This document shows positions 1 to 6,447 of a DNA stretch of 7,877 bases, piece by piece; position 1 is the stretch's first letter, and each line of letters starts with the position of its first letter. The DNA is taken from positions 1-7,877 of the forward strand of contig CAZRZN010000208.1 in assembly GCA_964604565.1 (NCBI GenBank), written 5' to 3'. A program made the translations under genes and the position numbers. The notes below the pieces were generated by a model that searched no databases, had not been told where the DNA came from, and saw only the letters and a list, made by a program, of their open reading frames with translations. This DNA comes from CAZRZN01 sp964604565. GTDB lineage: Bacteria; Pseudomonadota; Alphaproteobacteria; Rhodobacterales; Rhodobacteraceae.

Positions 1-211
1 CGGGCTTCATGCCGATGATCGAATAGCGCCCGCGCACCTCGCCGCCGGTGACCGATTCCAGCATGAAGGCGTCCTTGGCCGCCCCCGTCAGTTTCAGCAT
101 CAATGAGACCGGCGTATCGAGGTCGGCGGCAAGCCGGGCGTAGACCACCTGATTTTTGCCGGCCGCATAGGCCTCGGCAAAAACGTCATAGGAAGGTGTC
201 AGGACTGCCAT
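1..211 (-). CDS. trpE: Anthranilate synthase component I, N-terminal fragment (cut by window edge)
   Basis: Only the first 70 codons are present; the gene continues beyond the left edge. TrpE, with the glutamine amidotransferase TrpG, converts chorismate and glutamine to anthranilate, the first committed step of tryptophan synthesis in the cytoplasm. The visible part begins MAVLTPSYDVFAEAYAAG and includes a segment around residues 34-46 (PVSLMLKLTG) and the GRYSIIGMKP block at about residues 61-70. That block matches the N-terminal region of TrpE, where the tryptophan-feedback site (an LLES-like motif, here MLES) lies. The ATG lies 4 nt after the ppiD stop codon, with only a weak GTGAG-like ribosome-binding site inside the end of ppiD, so translational coupling to ppiD is likely. 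No leader peptide or attenuator fits in a 4-nt gap. The identification rests on recognition of the family, and the catalytic domain cannot be seen. Confidence 0.88.
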   Translation of the reverse strand, partial: MAVLTPSYDVFAEAYAAGKNQVVYARLAADLDTPVSLMLKLTGAAKDAFMLESVTGGEVRGRYSIIGMKP

Positions 212-215
212 GATC

Positions 216-2063
216 TCACTGAAAATTCGCGTGAACGGCGTTGATCGCAGCTTGGTCGATCTCCACGCCCGCGCGGTCCTGAATGTCGGTGGACAGCGCC
301 CGGAACAAATCCTGCGCCACATCCTGTGAGGCCCGATCCCGGAATATGCGGGTCAGTTGCGTCGTCTGTTCGCTGTCGGGATCCGCGGGCAGAATGTCGT
401 CCAGCCGCACCACGATGGCCCGGCCGCCGCTGTTAACGGCGCGCACCTCGTCCCTGTCCATCTCAAAGACCGCCGTCAGCAGGGCAGGGGGCAGACCGGC
501 GCCAAAGGCGCTGCGGGTCACGCCGGTTTCGGTGTTTGGCTCAAGGTCGATGCCTTCGAAGGTCAGCCCTTCGCCCAGTTGATCGGCAAGGCCTTCGGCC
601 TGCGCCAGCAGCGCCTCTGACCGCTGGGCCTGTGTCCATGCCTCGGCCACCCTGTCCCGGACGTCCTCGAACGGATAGGGCGCGGGGGACAGGACGTCGT
701 CCAGCCGCAGGGCAAACACCCCGCCGTCGCCCAGTTGGTCAATGGCCGGATAATCGGACGTGGAGACGGCCTCCGCGGCCGCGCGGAACGCCTCGAAAAG
801 GGCGATGCCCGCCTCGTTCTCTCCGGTCCAGTCGATCTCACCCAGTTGCAGATCGGTCCCGGCGGCAAGCTCTTCCAGCGTCACGCCTGCGGCCAGCTCA
901 TCGTCGTAACCCTGTGCCTGGGTCTCGATCACGCGACGCGCCCGGTCCAGCGCCAGATCGCCCCGCAGCGCCGGAATGGCATCTTCGAAAGGCGTGGTCT
1001 GCTCAGGGAGGACGCCGTTCACCCGGAACAGCGCGGGGCCCAGCGGTGAGGGCGCTGGCCCGACAACTTGGCCCACCTCTGCGTCAAAGACCACCTCCGC
1101 CGCCTCGCGCAGGGCGGCGCGCGTCACGTCCCCCATGTCGGTGTCGGCAAGGTCCAGATCCCGCTCTGCAACCAGATCCTCGAAGGCGGCCTCGCCACTC
1201 TCGACCCGCGCGTGGGCTGCCTCGGCCGCCGCACTGTCATTGAAGACCAGCCGCTCCACCAGCCGCCGCTCCGGCAGGTTGAATTCCTCTTCGCGCTCCT
1301 CATAGGCGGCGCGCAACGCAGCCTCGTCCACCTCGACACTGTCCAGCAGCATGTCCGGCGTCAGCCAGACATAGGTGATGCGTTTGGTTTCGGGACGGGT
1401 GAAGGTGCCGATGTTGTCCTCGTGATAGGCGCGCAGCTCTTCCTCGGTCGGCTCCGGCAGGGCGATCTCCACTTGCGCCGCCGCCACGTTGGCCCAGGTA
1501 AAGGCGCGCCGCTCACCGGTATAGCCGATCAGCGTATCGACATAGACATCGGGCAGGCGCACACCCGCCAGAACGGCGCCCTGCAACAGCGTGCTCGCGC
1601 TCTCGTCGCGCAGCTGTTCCTCGAACTCGCGCTCGGACAGGCCGGCGTTTTCCAGTGTCAGGCTGTAGGCATCGCGGTTGAAACTGCCGTCGACGCCCTG
1701 AAAGGCCCGAATGCTGCGCAGATCCTCGGCCAGACGTTCATCGCCGACCGACAGGCCCACGGCGGCGGCTTCGTGTTCCAGCGCGGCGGTCACGACCATC
1801 TGGCTGAGCACACGCTGGGTCAGCCCGATGTTTTGCGCCTGCTGAAAGCTCAGCGCCTGTCCGCTGTCCTGTTCATAGGAACGGATCTCGTTCTGCAAGG
1901 CGCGGAAATAATCCGAGGTCGTGATCTCCGCCTCGCCGACAGATCCAATGGTCCGCACCGTGCCCGAGAAATTGGTGGCGCCGAACCCCCCCAGGCCCAG
2001 CAGCAGAAGCCCAAGCAGACCCCATACGAAATACTTGCCGATTCCGCTTTTTTTATCTGCCAT
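216..2063 (-). CDS. ppiD: PpiD/SurA_N-type periplasmic folding chaperone, parvulin-like (615 aa)
   Basis: An inner-membrane-anchored periplasmic chaperone of the PpiD family, thought to receive proteins emerging from the Sec translocon. A short cytoplasmic lysine-containing N-terminus (MADKKSGIGK) precedes one transmembrane segment at about residues 11-31. A SurA_N/PpiD-type helical chaperone region spans about 38-200, and a parvulin-like domain about 265-355. Two further parvulin-tail-like segments follow at about 395-475 and 500-565. The positions of the two parvulin histidines appear to hold Arg271 and Ala344, so isomerase activity is doubtful; E. coli PpiD is likewise regarded as enzymatically inactive. 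The length is close to the roughly 620 aa usual for the family. The start is supported by GGGAG six nt upstream of the ATG. It sits 29 nt after the aminotransferase and 4 nt before trpE, which suggests co-transcription. The alternative name is 'SurA N-terminal domain-containing protein'. Confidence 0.9.
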   Translation of the reverse strand: MADKKSGIGKYFVWGLLGLLLLGLGGFGATNFSGTVRTIGSVGEAEITTSDYFRALQNEIRSYEQDSGQALSFQQAQNIGLTQRVLSQMVVTAALEHEAAAVGLSVGDERLAEDLRSIRAFQGVDGSFNRDAYSLTLENAGLSEREFEEQLRDESASTLLQGAVLAGVRLPDVYVDTLIGYTGERRAFTWANVAAAQVEIALPEPTEEELRAYHEDNIGTFTRPETKRITYVWLTPDMLLDSVEVDEAALRAAYEEREEEFNLPERRLVERLVFNDSAAAEAAHARVESGEAAFEDLVAERDLDLADTDMGDVTRAALREAAEVVFDAEVGQVVGPAPSPLGPALFRVNGVLPEQTTPFEDAIPALRGDLALDRARRVIETQAQGYDDELAAGVTLEELAAGTDLQLGEIDWTGENEAGIALFEAFRAAAEAVSTSDYPAIDQLGDGGVFALRLDDVLSPAPYPFEDVRDRVAEAWTQAQRSEALLAQAEGLADQLGEGLTFEGIDLEPNTETGVTRSAFGAGLPPALLTAVFEMDRDEVRAVNSGGRAIVVRLDDILPADPDSEQTTQLTRIFRDRASQDVAQDLFRALSTDIQDRAGVEIDQAAINAVHANFQ

Positions 2064-2092
2064 GACAGTCTCCCGCGTTGGTTTGCCCCTGT

Positions 2093-3289
2093 CTATGCCG
2101 CGTCCTGCGGCGCTGCAAGAGGGCCATCGATCTGCGCCAGGCGCCGCGCGAACTCTGCGATCCCGGCACGGTCGCTATTGGCGAAGGCGACGCGGAACTG
2201 CCTGTCGCCGCTCGCATCGTCCTTTGGCGTGAACATGGTGGCGGGCAGGATCAGCACACCCGCCTCGCGCACCAGACGCGGCGCAAGCTCTGCGGCGCCC
2301 GCGGCAAACGGATGTGCGATATAGGCGAAATAGGCGCCACATCCCAGGAGCTTCCAGCCCTTTTCGGCCAGCGGGCCGAAATGCTCCTCGATGGCAGCGC
2401 GCCGGTCGAGGATCTCATCGCGTTGCTCGGCCTTCCATTGCGCCAGATTCTGCAATCCCCACAGCGCGGCCCGCTGCCCAAGGCTGGGCGCGCAGATCGC
2501 GACCGTATCCTGAAACTTTTCCATCTCGTGCAACAGGCCCGCATCGGCGATCACCGCGCCCACGCGGTGCCCGGTCAACCGGTAGACCTTGGAAAAGCTG
2601 TAAAGCTGGATCAGCGTGGTGTCCGGTTCCCCGCCCTGCAACAGGTCATGCGGCGCGTCCGGCCGGGAATCGAAATCCCGATAGGTCTCGTCGACGATCA
2701 ACCGGATGCCCGCTTCCGCGCAGAGCGCATGAAACCCGCGCATCACCTCTGCGGGATATTCCACGCCGCAGGGATTGTTCGGCGTCACCATGGCAATGGC
2801 GCGGGTGCGCGGGGTGATCAGCGCGCGTGCGGTTTCGGGATCAGGGATCAGACCCGGCCCGCAGGGCATGGCCACAGCCTGCACACCCGACATGTCCAGC
2901 CACATCTTGTGATTGAAATACCAGGGCACGGGCAGGATCACCTCGTCCCCCTCCCCGCAGAGCGCCGCAATGGTCGCGGCAAAGGCCTGGTTGCATCCCG
3001 CGGTGATGGCCACCTGATCGGATGCGACCGTTCCGCCGTAGTGCTGCGCCCAGTCTGCCGCCAACGCCGCGCGCAGCGCAGGCAGACCCAGCACCGGCCC
3101 GTAGCGATGGCTGGCAGGATCTTCGATGGCCGCCACCATTGCCGCACGCATCGCAGGCGGTGGCGGGTCCGCCGGCGCGGCCTGACTGAGGTTGATCAAG
3201 GGGCGCTCGGGCGGAAAGTCGACGCCGCGCAACCAGCGTTGCGCCTCCGGAATTGGCGGGAAGAATGTCGATCCGGTGCGGGATGTCAT
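2093..3289 (-). CDS. PLP-dependent class I/II aminotransferase (398 aa)
   Basis: A cytoplasmic fold-type I aminotransferase that moves an amino group between an amino acid and a 2-oxo acid through pyridoxal phosphate. Visible motifs are HRYGP-LGLPALR at about residues 61-73, AGCNQA at 97-102 (phosphate-binding turn), TPNNPCG at 169-175 (cofactor-ring Asn), VDETY at 199-203 (pyridine-N Asp200), SFSKVYRLTGHRVG at 231-244 (Schiff-base Lys234), and FRVAFA at 365-370 with Arg366 as the likely substrate-carboxylate arginine. All expected catalytic positions are intact and the length is typical. Substrate specificity cannot be read from the sequence; aspartate, aromatic or other amino donors are all possible. 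The start is supported by AGGAAG about 8 nt upstream. It lies upstream of ppiD and trpE on the same strand, so a link to aromatic amino acid metabolism is conceivable but is inference only. Confidence 0.9.
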   Translation of the reverse strand: MTSRTGSTFFPPIPEAQRWLRGVDFPPERPLINLSQAAPADPPPPAMRAAMVAAIEDPASHRYGPVLGLPALRAALAADWAQHYGGTVASDQVAITAGCNQAFAATIAALCGEGDEVILPVPWYFNHKMWLDMSGVQAVAMPCGPGLIPDPETARALITPRTRAIAMVTPNNPCGVEYPAEVMRGFHALCAEAGIRLIVDETYRDFDSRPDAPHDLLQGGEPDTTLIQLYSFSKVYRLTGHRVGAVIADAGLLHEMEKFQDTVAICAPSLGQRAALWGLQNLAQWKAEQRDEILDRRAAIEEHFGPLAEKGWKLLGCGAYFAYIAHPFAAGAAELAPRLVREAGVLILPATMFTPKDDASGDRQFRVAFANSDRAGIAEFARRLAQIDGPLAAPQDAA

Positions 3290-3344
3290 GCTCGGCGCTT
3301 CCTTTCGCGTGCTTCTTCGGGCGTCAAATATCCCGGGAGGGGTT

Positions 3345-3367
3345 TGGGGAGGGCAGCGCCCTCCCCA
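3345..3367. repeat. Strong GC hairpin plus GGGATATTT block between gpt and aminotransferase
   Basis: A perfect 10-bp stem is formed by arms TGGGGAGGGC (3345-3354) and GCCCTCCCCA (3358-3367) around a 3-nt loop. On the minus strand the stem is followed by AAACCCCTCCCGGGATATTT and then a purine-rich GAAGAAG stretch (down to about 3312). There is no U-tract on either strand, so it is not a classical intrinsic terminator. It could still slow or end transcription from gpt, or stabilise RNA ends. Similar hairpin-plus-GGGATATTT arrangements are, from memory and unverified, recurrent in intergenic regions of Rhodobacteraceae genomes. Confidence 0.6.
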
Positions 3368-3454
3368 TGGCCTGCGTGGCCCGAACGCATTCTGTCCGGC
3401 GCGCGTCAGCGCACCGCCTGCCCGTGGTCCGTCCGCGCCCTGCCCAAGCCTGTC

Positions 3455-3958
3455 TCAATCCGTTCCGCGATAGGGTTTGACGTATTGCAGGGCCATGTCC
3501 CAAGGGAAAAAGATCCAGGTGTCCTGGCTCACCTCGGTCACGAAAGTGTCGACCTGGGGGCGCCCTTGCGGCTTGGCATAGACCGTGGCCACATGCGCCT
3601 TTGGCATGTGCTGCCGGACCACTTCCAGCGTGCGGCCGGTGTCCACGAGGTCATCGACCACCAGCACGCCGGTGCCATCGCCGATATATTCCATGTTCGG
3701 CGACTTGATCACCTTGGGTTCGGCCTGCGTCTGGTGATTGTAGCTCTTGACGCTGATCGTATCGACGATGCGGATGTCGAGTTCCCGCGCGACGATCATC
3801 GCCGGCGCCATGCCGCCCCGCGTGATCGCGACCACGGCGCGCCACGCGCCGCTGTCGGGGCCATATCCCTGCAACCGCCAGGCCAGCGCGCGGGCATCGC
3901 GGTGCAACTGGTCCCAACTGACGTGAAACCCCTTTTCATGCGGCAGGCGGTTGTCCAT
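3455..3958 (-). CDS. gpt: Xanthine phosphoribosyltransferase (167 aa)
   Basis: Purine-salvage enzyme that transfers the phosphoribosyl group from PRPP to xanthine (and guanine), giving XMP or GMP. The sequence follows E. coli Gpt closely along its length. It has a WDQLHRDARALAWRL block at about residues 15-29, the TRGGMAP turn at 46-52, VDTISVKSY at 65-73, the PRPP-binding signature VLVVDDLVDTGRT at 98-110, KAHVATVYAKPQGRP at 120-134 and the base-binding TWIFFPWDM at 147-155. The length is 167 aa, slightly longer than the 152 aa of E. coli, with extra residues at the N-terminus and before the PRPP loop. The start is supported by GAGGAG about 8 nt upstream. It is flanked by gaps of 165 and 182 nt, so it is probably transcribed on its own. 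Confidence 0.95.
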   Translation of the reverse strand: MDNRLPHEKGFHVSWDQLHRDARALAWRLQGYGPDSGAWRAVVAITRGGMAPAMIVARELDIRIVDTISVKSYNHQTQAEPKVIKSPNMEYIGDGTGVLVVDDLVDTGRTLEVVRQHMPKAHVATVYAKPQGRPQVDTFVTEVSQDTWIFFPWDMALQYVKPYRGTD

Positions 3959-4140
3959 CCCGTTACTCCTCGGCTCAGCGCGTTGTTTCGTTGGCAGGTG
4001 GCGGTCTCATCTTTTCGGCAGGAACCGTCCAGGGGGCACCCAGATCGGCCGCCTCCGTGGCGGGGCGACAGGCCGGGACGCGGTCCCGCACCCATCCGCC
4101 GGATGTTTTGCCATCATCAAGGTGTGTCCCGTGCCGCATT
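3959..4140. other. 182-nt intergenic leader of gpt / trailer of the LysE-family gene
   Basis: No gene is apparent here. On the minus strand it would hold the end of the fabI-lysE transcript and the promoter and leader of gpt. Three symmetric elements are visible. One is a 13-bp palindrome CATCCGCCGGATG (4093-4105). The second is a hairpin with arms CGGGAC/GTCCCG and a 3-nt loop (4074-4088). The third has arms CCGCC/GGCGG and a 5-nt loop (4049-4063). A TTGATG hexamer (minus strand, 4120-4115) could be a -35 box, but no good -10 sits 17 nt beyond it. No known riboswitch fold was recognised. Confidence 0.4.
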
Positions 4141-4743
4141 CTATCGTCCCGCCAGCAGGCGCAGCCCCAACAGCCCGAGGATCGCCGCGGCCACGCGGTC
4201 CACCACCGGTTTCAGCCGCAGGTAGCCCAACCGCGCGCGCGATGTCGACAAGACCGCGGCAAAGGCACCGTAGGCGAGCAACTCCACCGCAAAGTGATTG
4301 ATCACCACAAGCAGCTTGACGCCCGGACCGATGCCGGCGGGAAAGATCACCACCAGCACGGAGGCCGCGAACAGGACGGATTTCGGATTGGCGAGGTTCA
4401 CCAGCAGCCCGTCGACAAAGGCCCGGCCCTTCGGATGCGGCGTTTCCCCAACTGGCTGACGCGCGTCGCGCCACAGCGCCCACGCGATCCACATCAGATA
4501 TACCGCCCCGGCAAACTTCATCGCCACGAAGGCGGCGGGAAACAGGCGAAAGACGACCTCCAGCCCCAGCAGAGCGGCCCCGGTCCAGAGCGCGGCCATG
4601 AGCCCAAGGCCCGCGCCCGTCGCCAGCCCGACCGCAAAGCCCCCGGAGATGGATTGCCGCAGCGCGAAGAGCAACGCCGGACCGGGGGCCGCAAGAGCGG
4701 CCAGCAGCGTCAGGTTGAAGGCAAGCAGATGCGTCCATTCCAT
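4141..4743 (-). CDS. LysE/RhtB-family amino acid exporter (200 aa)
   Basis: An inner-membrane transporter of the LysE/RhtB family, whose members export amino acids or related small metabolites. The substrate cannot be predicted from the sequence. About six hydrophobic segments are visible, near residues 5-26, 38-60, 64-90, 112-134, 140-165 and 180-198. The N-terminal family signature PGPALLFALRQSISGG (20-35) and the central NLANPKSVLF (116-125), with its conserved Asn-Pro-Lys, are both intact. The 200-residue length is typical. The ATG lies 5 nt after the fabI stop codon, and its likely ribosome-binding site (AAGGG) lies within the last codons of fabI, so the two genes are probably translationally coupled. 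A functional link to fatty-acid synthesis is not obvious and the pairing may be mere co-transcription. Confidence 0.9.
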   Translation of the reverse strand: MEWTHLLAFNLTLLAALAAPGPALLFALRQSISGGFAVGLATGAGLGLMAALWTGAALLGLEVVFRLFPAAFVAMKFAGAVYLMWIAWALWRDARQPVGETPHPKGRAFVDGLLVNLANPKSVLFAASVLVVIFPAGIGPGVKLLVVINHFAVELLAYGAFAAVLSTSRARLGYLRLKPVVDRVAAAILGLLGLRLLAGR

Positions 4744-4748
4744 GGGCG

Positions 4749-5555
4749 TCAGCCCTTCGTGATATCGGGCGCATCCACGGCTTTCATGCCGACCACATGG
4801 TATCCCGCATCCACATGATGGGTTTCACCTGTCACACCGGATCCAAGATCCGACAGAAGATACAGGGCGGATTTGCCCACATCCTCGATCGTCACGTTGC
4901 GCCGCAGGGGTGAATTGTATTCGTTCCATTTCATGATGTAGCGGAAATCGCCAATGCCGGAGGCGGCCAGCGTCTTGATCGGACCGGCGCTGATCGCGTT
5001 GACCCGAATGCCGTCCTTGCCCAGATCCTCTGCCAGATAACGCACCGAGGCCTCCAGCGCGGCCTTGGCCACGCCCATCACGTTGTAATGCGGCATGATC
5101 CGCTCGGCACCGTAATAGGTCAGCGTCACCGCGCTGCCGCCATTGGTCATCATCTTTTCCGCGCGCTGCATCACGGAGGTGAAACTGTAGACCGAGATGT
5201 CCATCGTGGTCGCGAAATTGCCCCGCGTGGTGTCCACGTAACGCCCGCGCAATTCGCTCTTGTCGGAAAAGCCGATGGCATGGACGATGAAATCGAGGCT
5301 GTCCCATTCCTCCGCCAAGGCGTTGAACAACTGGTCGATGGATCCTTCGTCACCCACGTCGCAGGGCAGCACGATCTCCGATCCAAGCTGTCCGGCCAAG
5401 GGGCCAACACGCTTTTTCAGCGCCTCGCCCTGATAGGAAAATGCAAGGTCCGCGCCTGCGTCCGCGCAGGTCTTGGCGATGCCCCAGGCGATCGACTTGT
5501 CGTTTGCAAGCCCCATGATCAGGCCGCGTTTTCCCGTCATCAATTGGTTTGACAT
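4749..5555 (-). CDS. fabI: Enoyl-[acyl-carrier-protein] reductase, NADH-dependent (268 aa)
   Basis: FabI carries out the last reduction in each cycle of type II fatty-acid synthesis, trans-2-enoyl-ACP to acyl-ACP, in the cytoplasm. It is a short-chain dehydrogenase-like Rossmann protein. Visible are the FabI-type cofactor motif GLANDKSIAWGIAK at residues 15-28, LPCDVGDEGS at 63-72 and VHAIGFSDK at 91-99. The catalytic region YYGAERIMPHYNVMGVAK (147-164) holds Tyr157 and Lys164, spaced Y-x6-K as in FabI. NAISAGPIKTLAASGIGDF (187-205) is the substrate-loop region. The length is typical. The reading frame stays open far upstream, to 6425, but the ATG at 5555 is chosen because the family N-terminus begins here and AGAGG lies about 5 nt upstream. 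It heads a probable operon with the LysE-family gene and is divergent from pdxH. Confidence 0.96.
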   Translation of the reverse strand: MSNQLMTGKRGLIMGLANDKSIAWGIAKTCADAGADLAFSYQGEALKKRVGPLAGQLGSEIVLPCDVGDEGSIDQLFNALAEEWDSLDFIVHAIGFSDKSELRGRYVDTTRGNFATTMDISVYSFTSVMQRAEKMMTNGGSAVTLTYYGAERIMPHYNVMGVAKAALEASVRYLAEDLGKDGIRVNAISAGPIKTLAASGIGDFRYIMKWNEYNSPLRRNVTIEDVGKSALYLLSDLGSGVTGETHHVDAGYHVVGMKAVDAPDITKG

Positions 5556-5589
5556 TGTCGCCTCTTCCGCCAGATCGTCGCCTGAGCGA

Positions 5590-5618
5590 CCTTTAGGCGA
5601 TCGGTCAGGGGCCATCAA
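5590..5618 (-). promoter_or_regulatory. Candidate sigma70-type promoter of fabI
   Basis: On the minus strand TTGATG (5618-5613) and TAAAGG (5595-5590) are separated by exactly 17 nt. The -35 matches the consensus at four of six positions but the -10 at only three. A start near 5583 would leave a leader of about 28 nt containing the AGAGG ribosome-binding site. The inverted repeat TCGCCT-N11-AGGCGA (5578-5600) overlaps the -10. Proposed from spacing and position only. Confidence 0.35.
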
Positions 5619-5640
5619 GCCTGCTCTGTGCGCAAAACCC

Positions 5641-5659
5641 GGCTTGCATCCCGCAAGCC
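5641..5659. promoter_or_regulatory. Perfect inverted repeat in the fabI/pdxH divergent promoter region (possible operator)
   Basis: Arms GGCTTGC (5641-5647) and GCAAGCC (5653-5659) are perfect inverted repeats around 5 nt. The element lies 44 nt upstream of the pdxH start and about 25 nt upstream of the candidate fabI -35. Size and symmetry suit a dimeric regulator-binding site, but a chance hairpin is equally possible. No clear pdxH promoter was found in the 147-nt gap. Confidence 0.35.
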
Positions 5660-5702
5660 ACAGGGCCATGCAGCGACCGCCGGGATACATGGGAGATACG
5701 AC

Positions 5703-6308
5703 ATGAGCGACCGCAGCGGCATCTTTGCAGGCGACGACCCCTTTGCCATCGCCCGCGCCTGGCGGGCAGAGGCAGAAACGCAGGAAATCAATGACCCTGA
5801 CGCCATCGCCCTGTCGACGGTGGATGCCGACGGGCTGCCCAATGCCCGGATGGTCCTGCTCAGGGAAATCGAGAAGGACGCCTTTGTCTTCTACACCAAT
5901 TATGGAAGCAAGAAGGCCCAAGAGATCGACCATGCCGGCAAGGCCGCCTTTGTCATGCATTGGAAATCGCTGCGCCGTCAGATCCGGGTGCGCGGGCTGG
6001 TCGAAAGGGAGGACGGGCCACAGGCCGATGCCTATTACGAAAGCCGGTCGGCCAAGAGCCGGCTTGGCGCCTGGGCCAGCCGACAAAGCCAGCCCCTGTC
6101 CTCGCGCGCGGCGCTGATGGCGGAGGTCGCCAAGCTGACGGTCCAGCAAGGCACTCATCCTGCGCGTCCGCCTTTCTGGGGGGGCTATCGCATCCGGCCG
6201 CTCGAAATCGAGTTCTGGGCGGACGGCGCGTTTCGGCTGCATGACCGGTTCCGGTGGACCCGGCCGGATCTGTCGGGGGACTGGTCGATAGACCGCCTCA
6301 ATCCCTGA
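5703..6308 (+). CDS. pdxH: Pyridoxine/pyridoxamine 5'-phosphate oxidase (201 aa)
   Basis: An FMN-dependent, cytoplasmic, homodimeric enzyme that oxidises PNP or PMP to pyridoxal 5'-phosphate, the final step of PLP synthesis and salvage. Family blocks appear in order: NARMVLLREI at residues 47-56 (FMN contact), FYTNYGSKKAQE at 63-74, WKSLRRQIRVRG at 87-98, YYESRSAKSRLGAWAS at 111-126, PPFWGGYRIRPLEIEFW at 156-172, RLHDRFRW at 178-185 and the family C-terminus RLNP at 198-201. The frame is open from 5628, but the ATG at 5703 is preferred: GGGAG lies about 7 nt upstream, and the extra 25 residues look like translated intergenic sequence. It is slightly shorter than the E. coli enzyme (218 aa). 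It is divergent from fabI. The aminotransferase in this window needs PLP, but that is not evidence of a functional cluster. Confidence 0.95.
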   Translation: MSDRSGIFAGDDPFAIARAWRAEAETQEINDPDAIALSTVDADGLPNARMVLLREIEKDAFVFYTNYGSKKAQEIDHAGKAAFVMHWKSLRRQIRVRGLVEREDGPQADAYYESRSAKSRLGAWASRQSQPLSSRAALMAEVAKLTVQQGTHPARPPFWGGYRIRPLEIEFWADGAFRLHDRFRWTRPDLSGDWSIDRLNP

Positions 6309-6338
6309 CCCCGATCCGCAGGCCCTTCGGCGCGTAAG

Positions 6339-6411
6339 GACCGCCATGTGGCGACCGGTTACGGCGTGGCGGTCGATCAACGACATTCTGGCGTTGATAA
6401 ACGACACGTTG
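6339..6411. repeat. Cluster of inverted repeats between pdxH and the cold-shock gene
   Basis: Several symmetric elements are packed into 73 nt. GACCGCCA (6339-6346) pairs perfectly with TGGCGGTC (6367-6374). An inner copy TGGCG (6349-6353) could compete for the same left arm. ATCAACG (6376-6382) pairs perfectly with CGTTGAT (6392-6398). The heptamer AACGACA occurs twice (6379-6385 and 6400-6406), the second copy followed by CGTTG. No U-tract follows, so this is not a classical terminator. It may end the pdxH transcript or act as a regulatory site for the downstream gene. Confidence 0.5.
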
Positions 6412-6447
6412 CGCGGTGCTGACACAAAATATGCTGGCCCGCCCGTC

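Noticed and set aside
2046..2055. Run of T near the ppiD start resembling a terminator U-tract
   Set aside because: It encodes the lysine and nearby codons of the MADKKS N-terminus of ppiD, and no GC-rich stem precedes it.
1068..2324. Plus-strand open frame of 418 codons antisense to ppiD
   Set aside because: It is antisense to the PpiD coding region, has no family motif or ribosome-binding site, and its length is explained by GC-rich codon bias.
3345..3367. Calling the strong hairpin a rho-independent terminator
   Set aside because: No U-rich tract follows the stem on either strand, so it is listed as a structured repeat element.
2078..4225. Plus-strand open frame of 715 codons antisense to the aminotransferase and gpt
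   Set aside because: It lies opposite two clearly recognised genes, spans their intergenic gap, has no recognisable domain and is rich in Arg, His and Gly. Long antisense frames like this are common in high-GC DNA.
4007..4774. Minus-strand open frame of 255 codons overlapping the LysE-family gene in another frame
   Set aside because: The overlapping frame with six hydrophobic segments and LysE signatures is the real gene. This one is Arg/Gly-rich with no motif.
5556..6425. Upstream extension of the fabI reading frame by 290 codons on the minus strand
   Set aside because: The extension runs antisense through pdxH and shows no domain. The FabI family N-terminus and a ribosome-binding site mark 5555 as the start.
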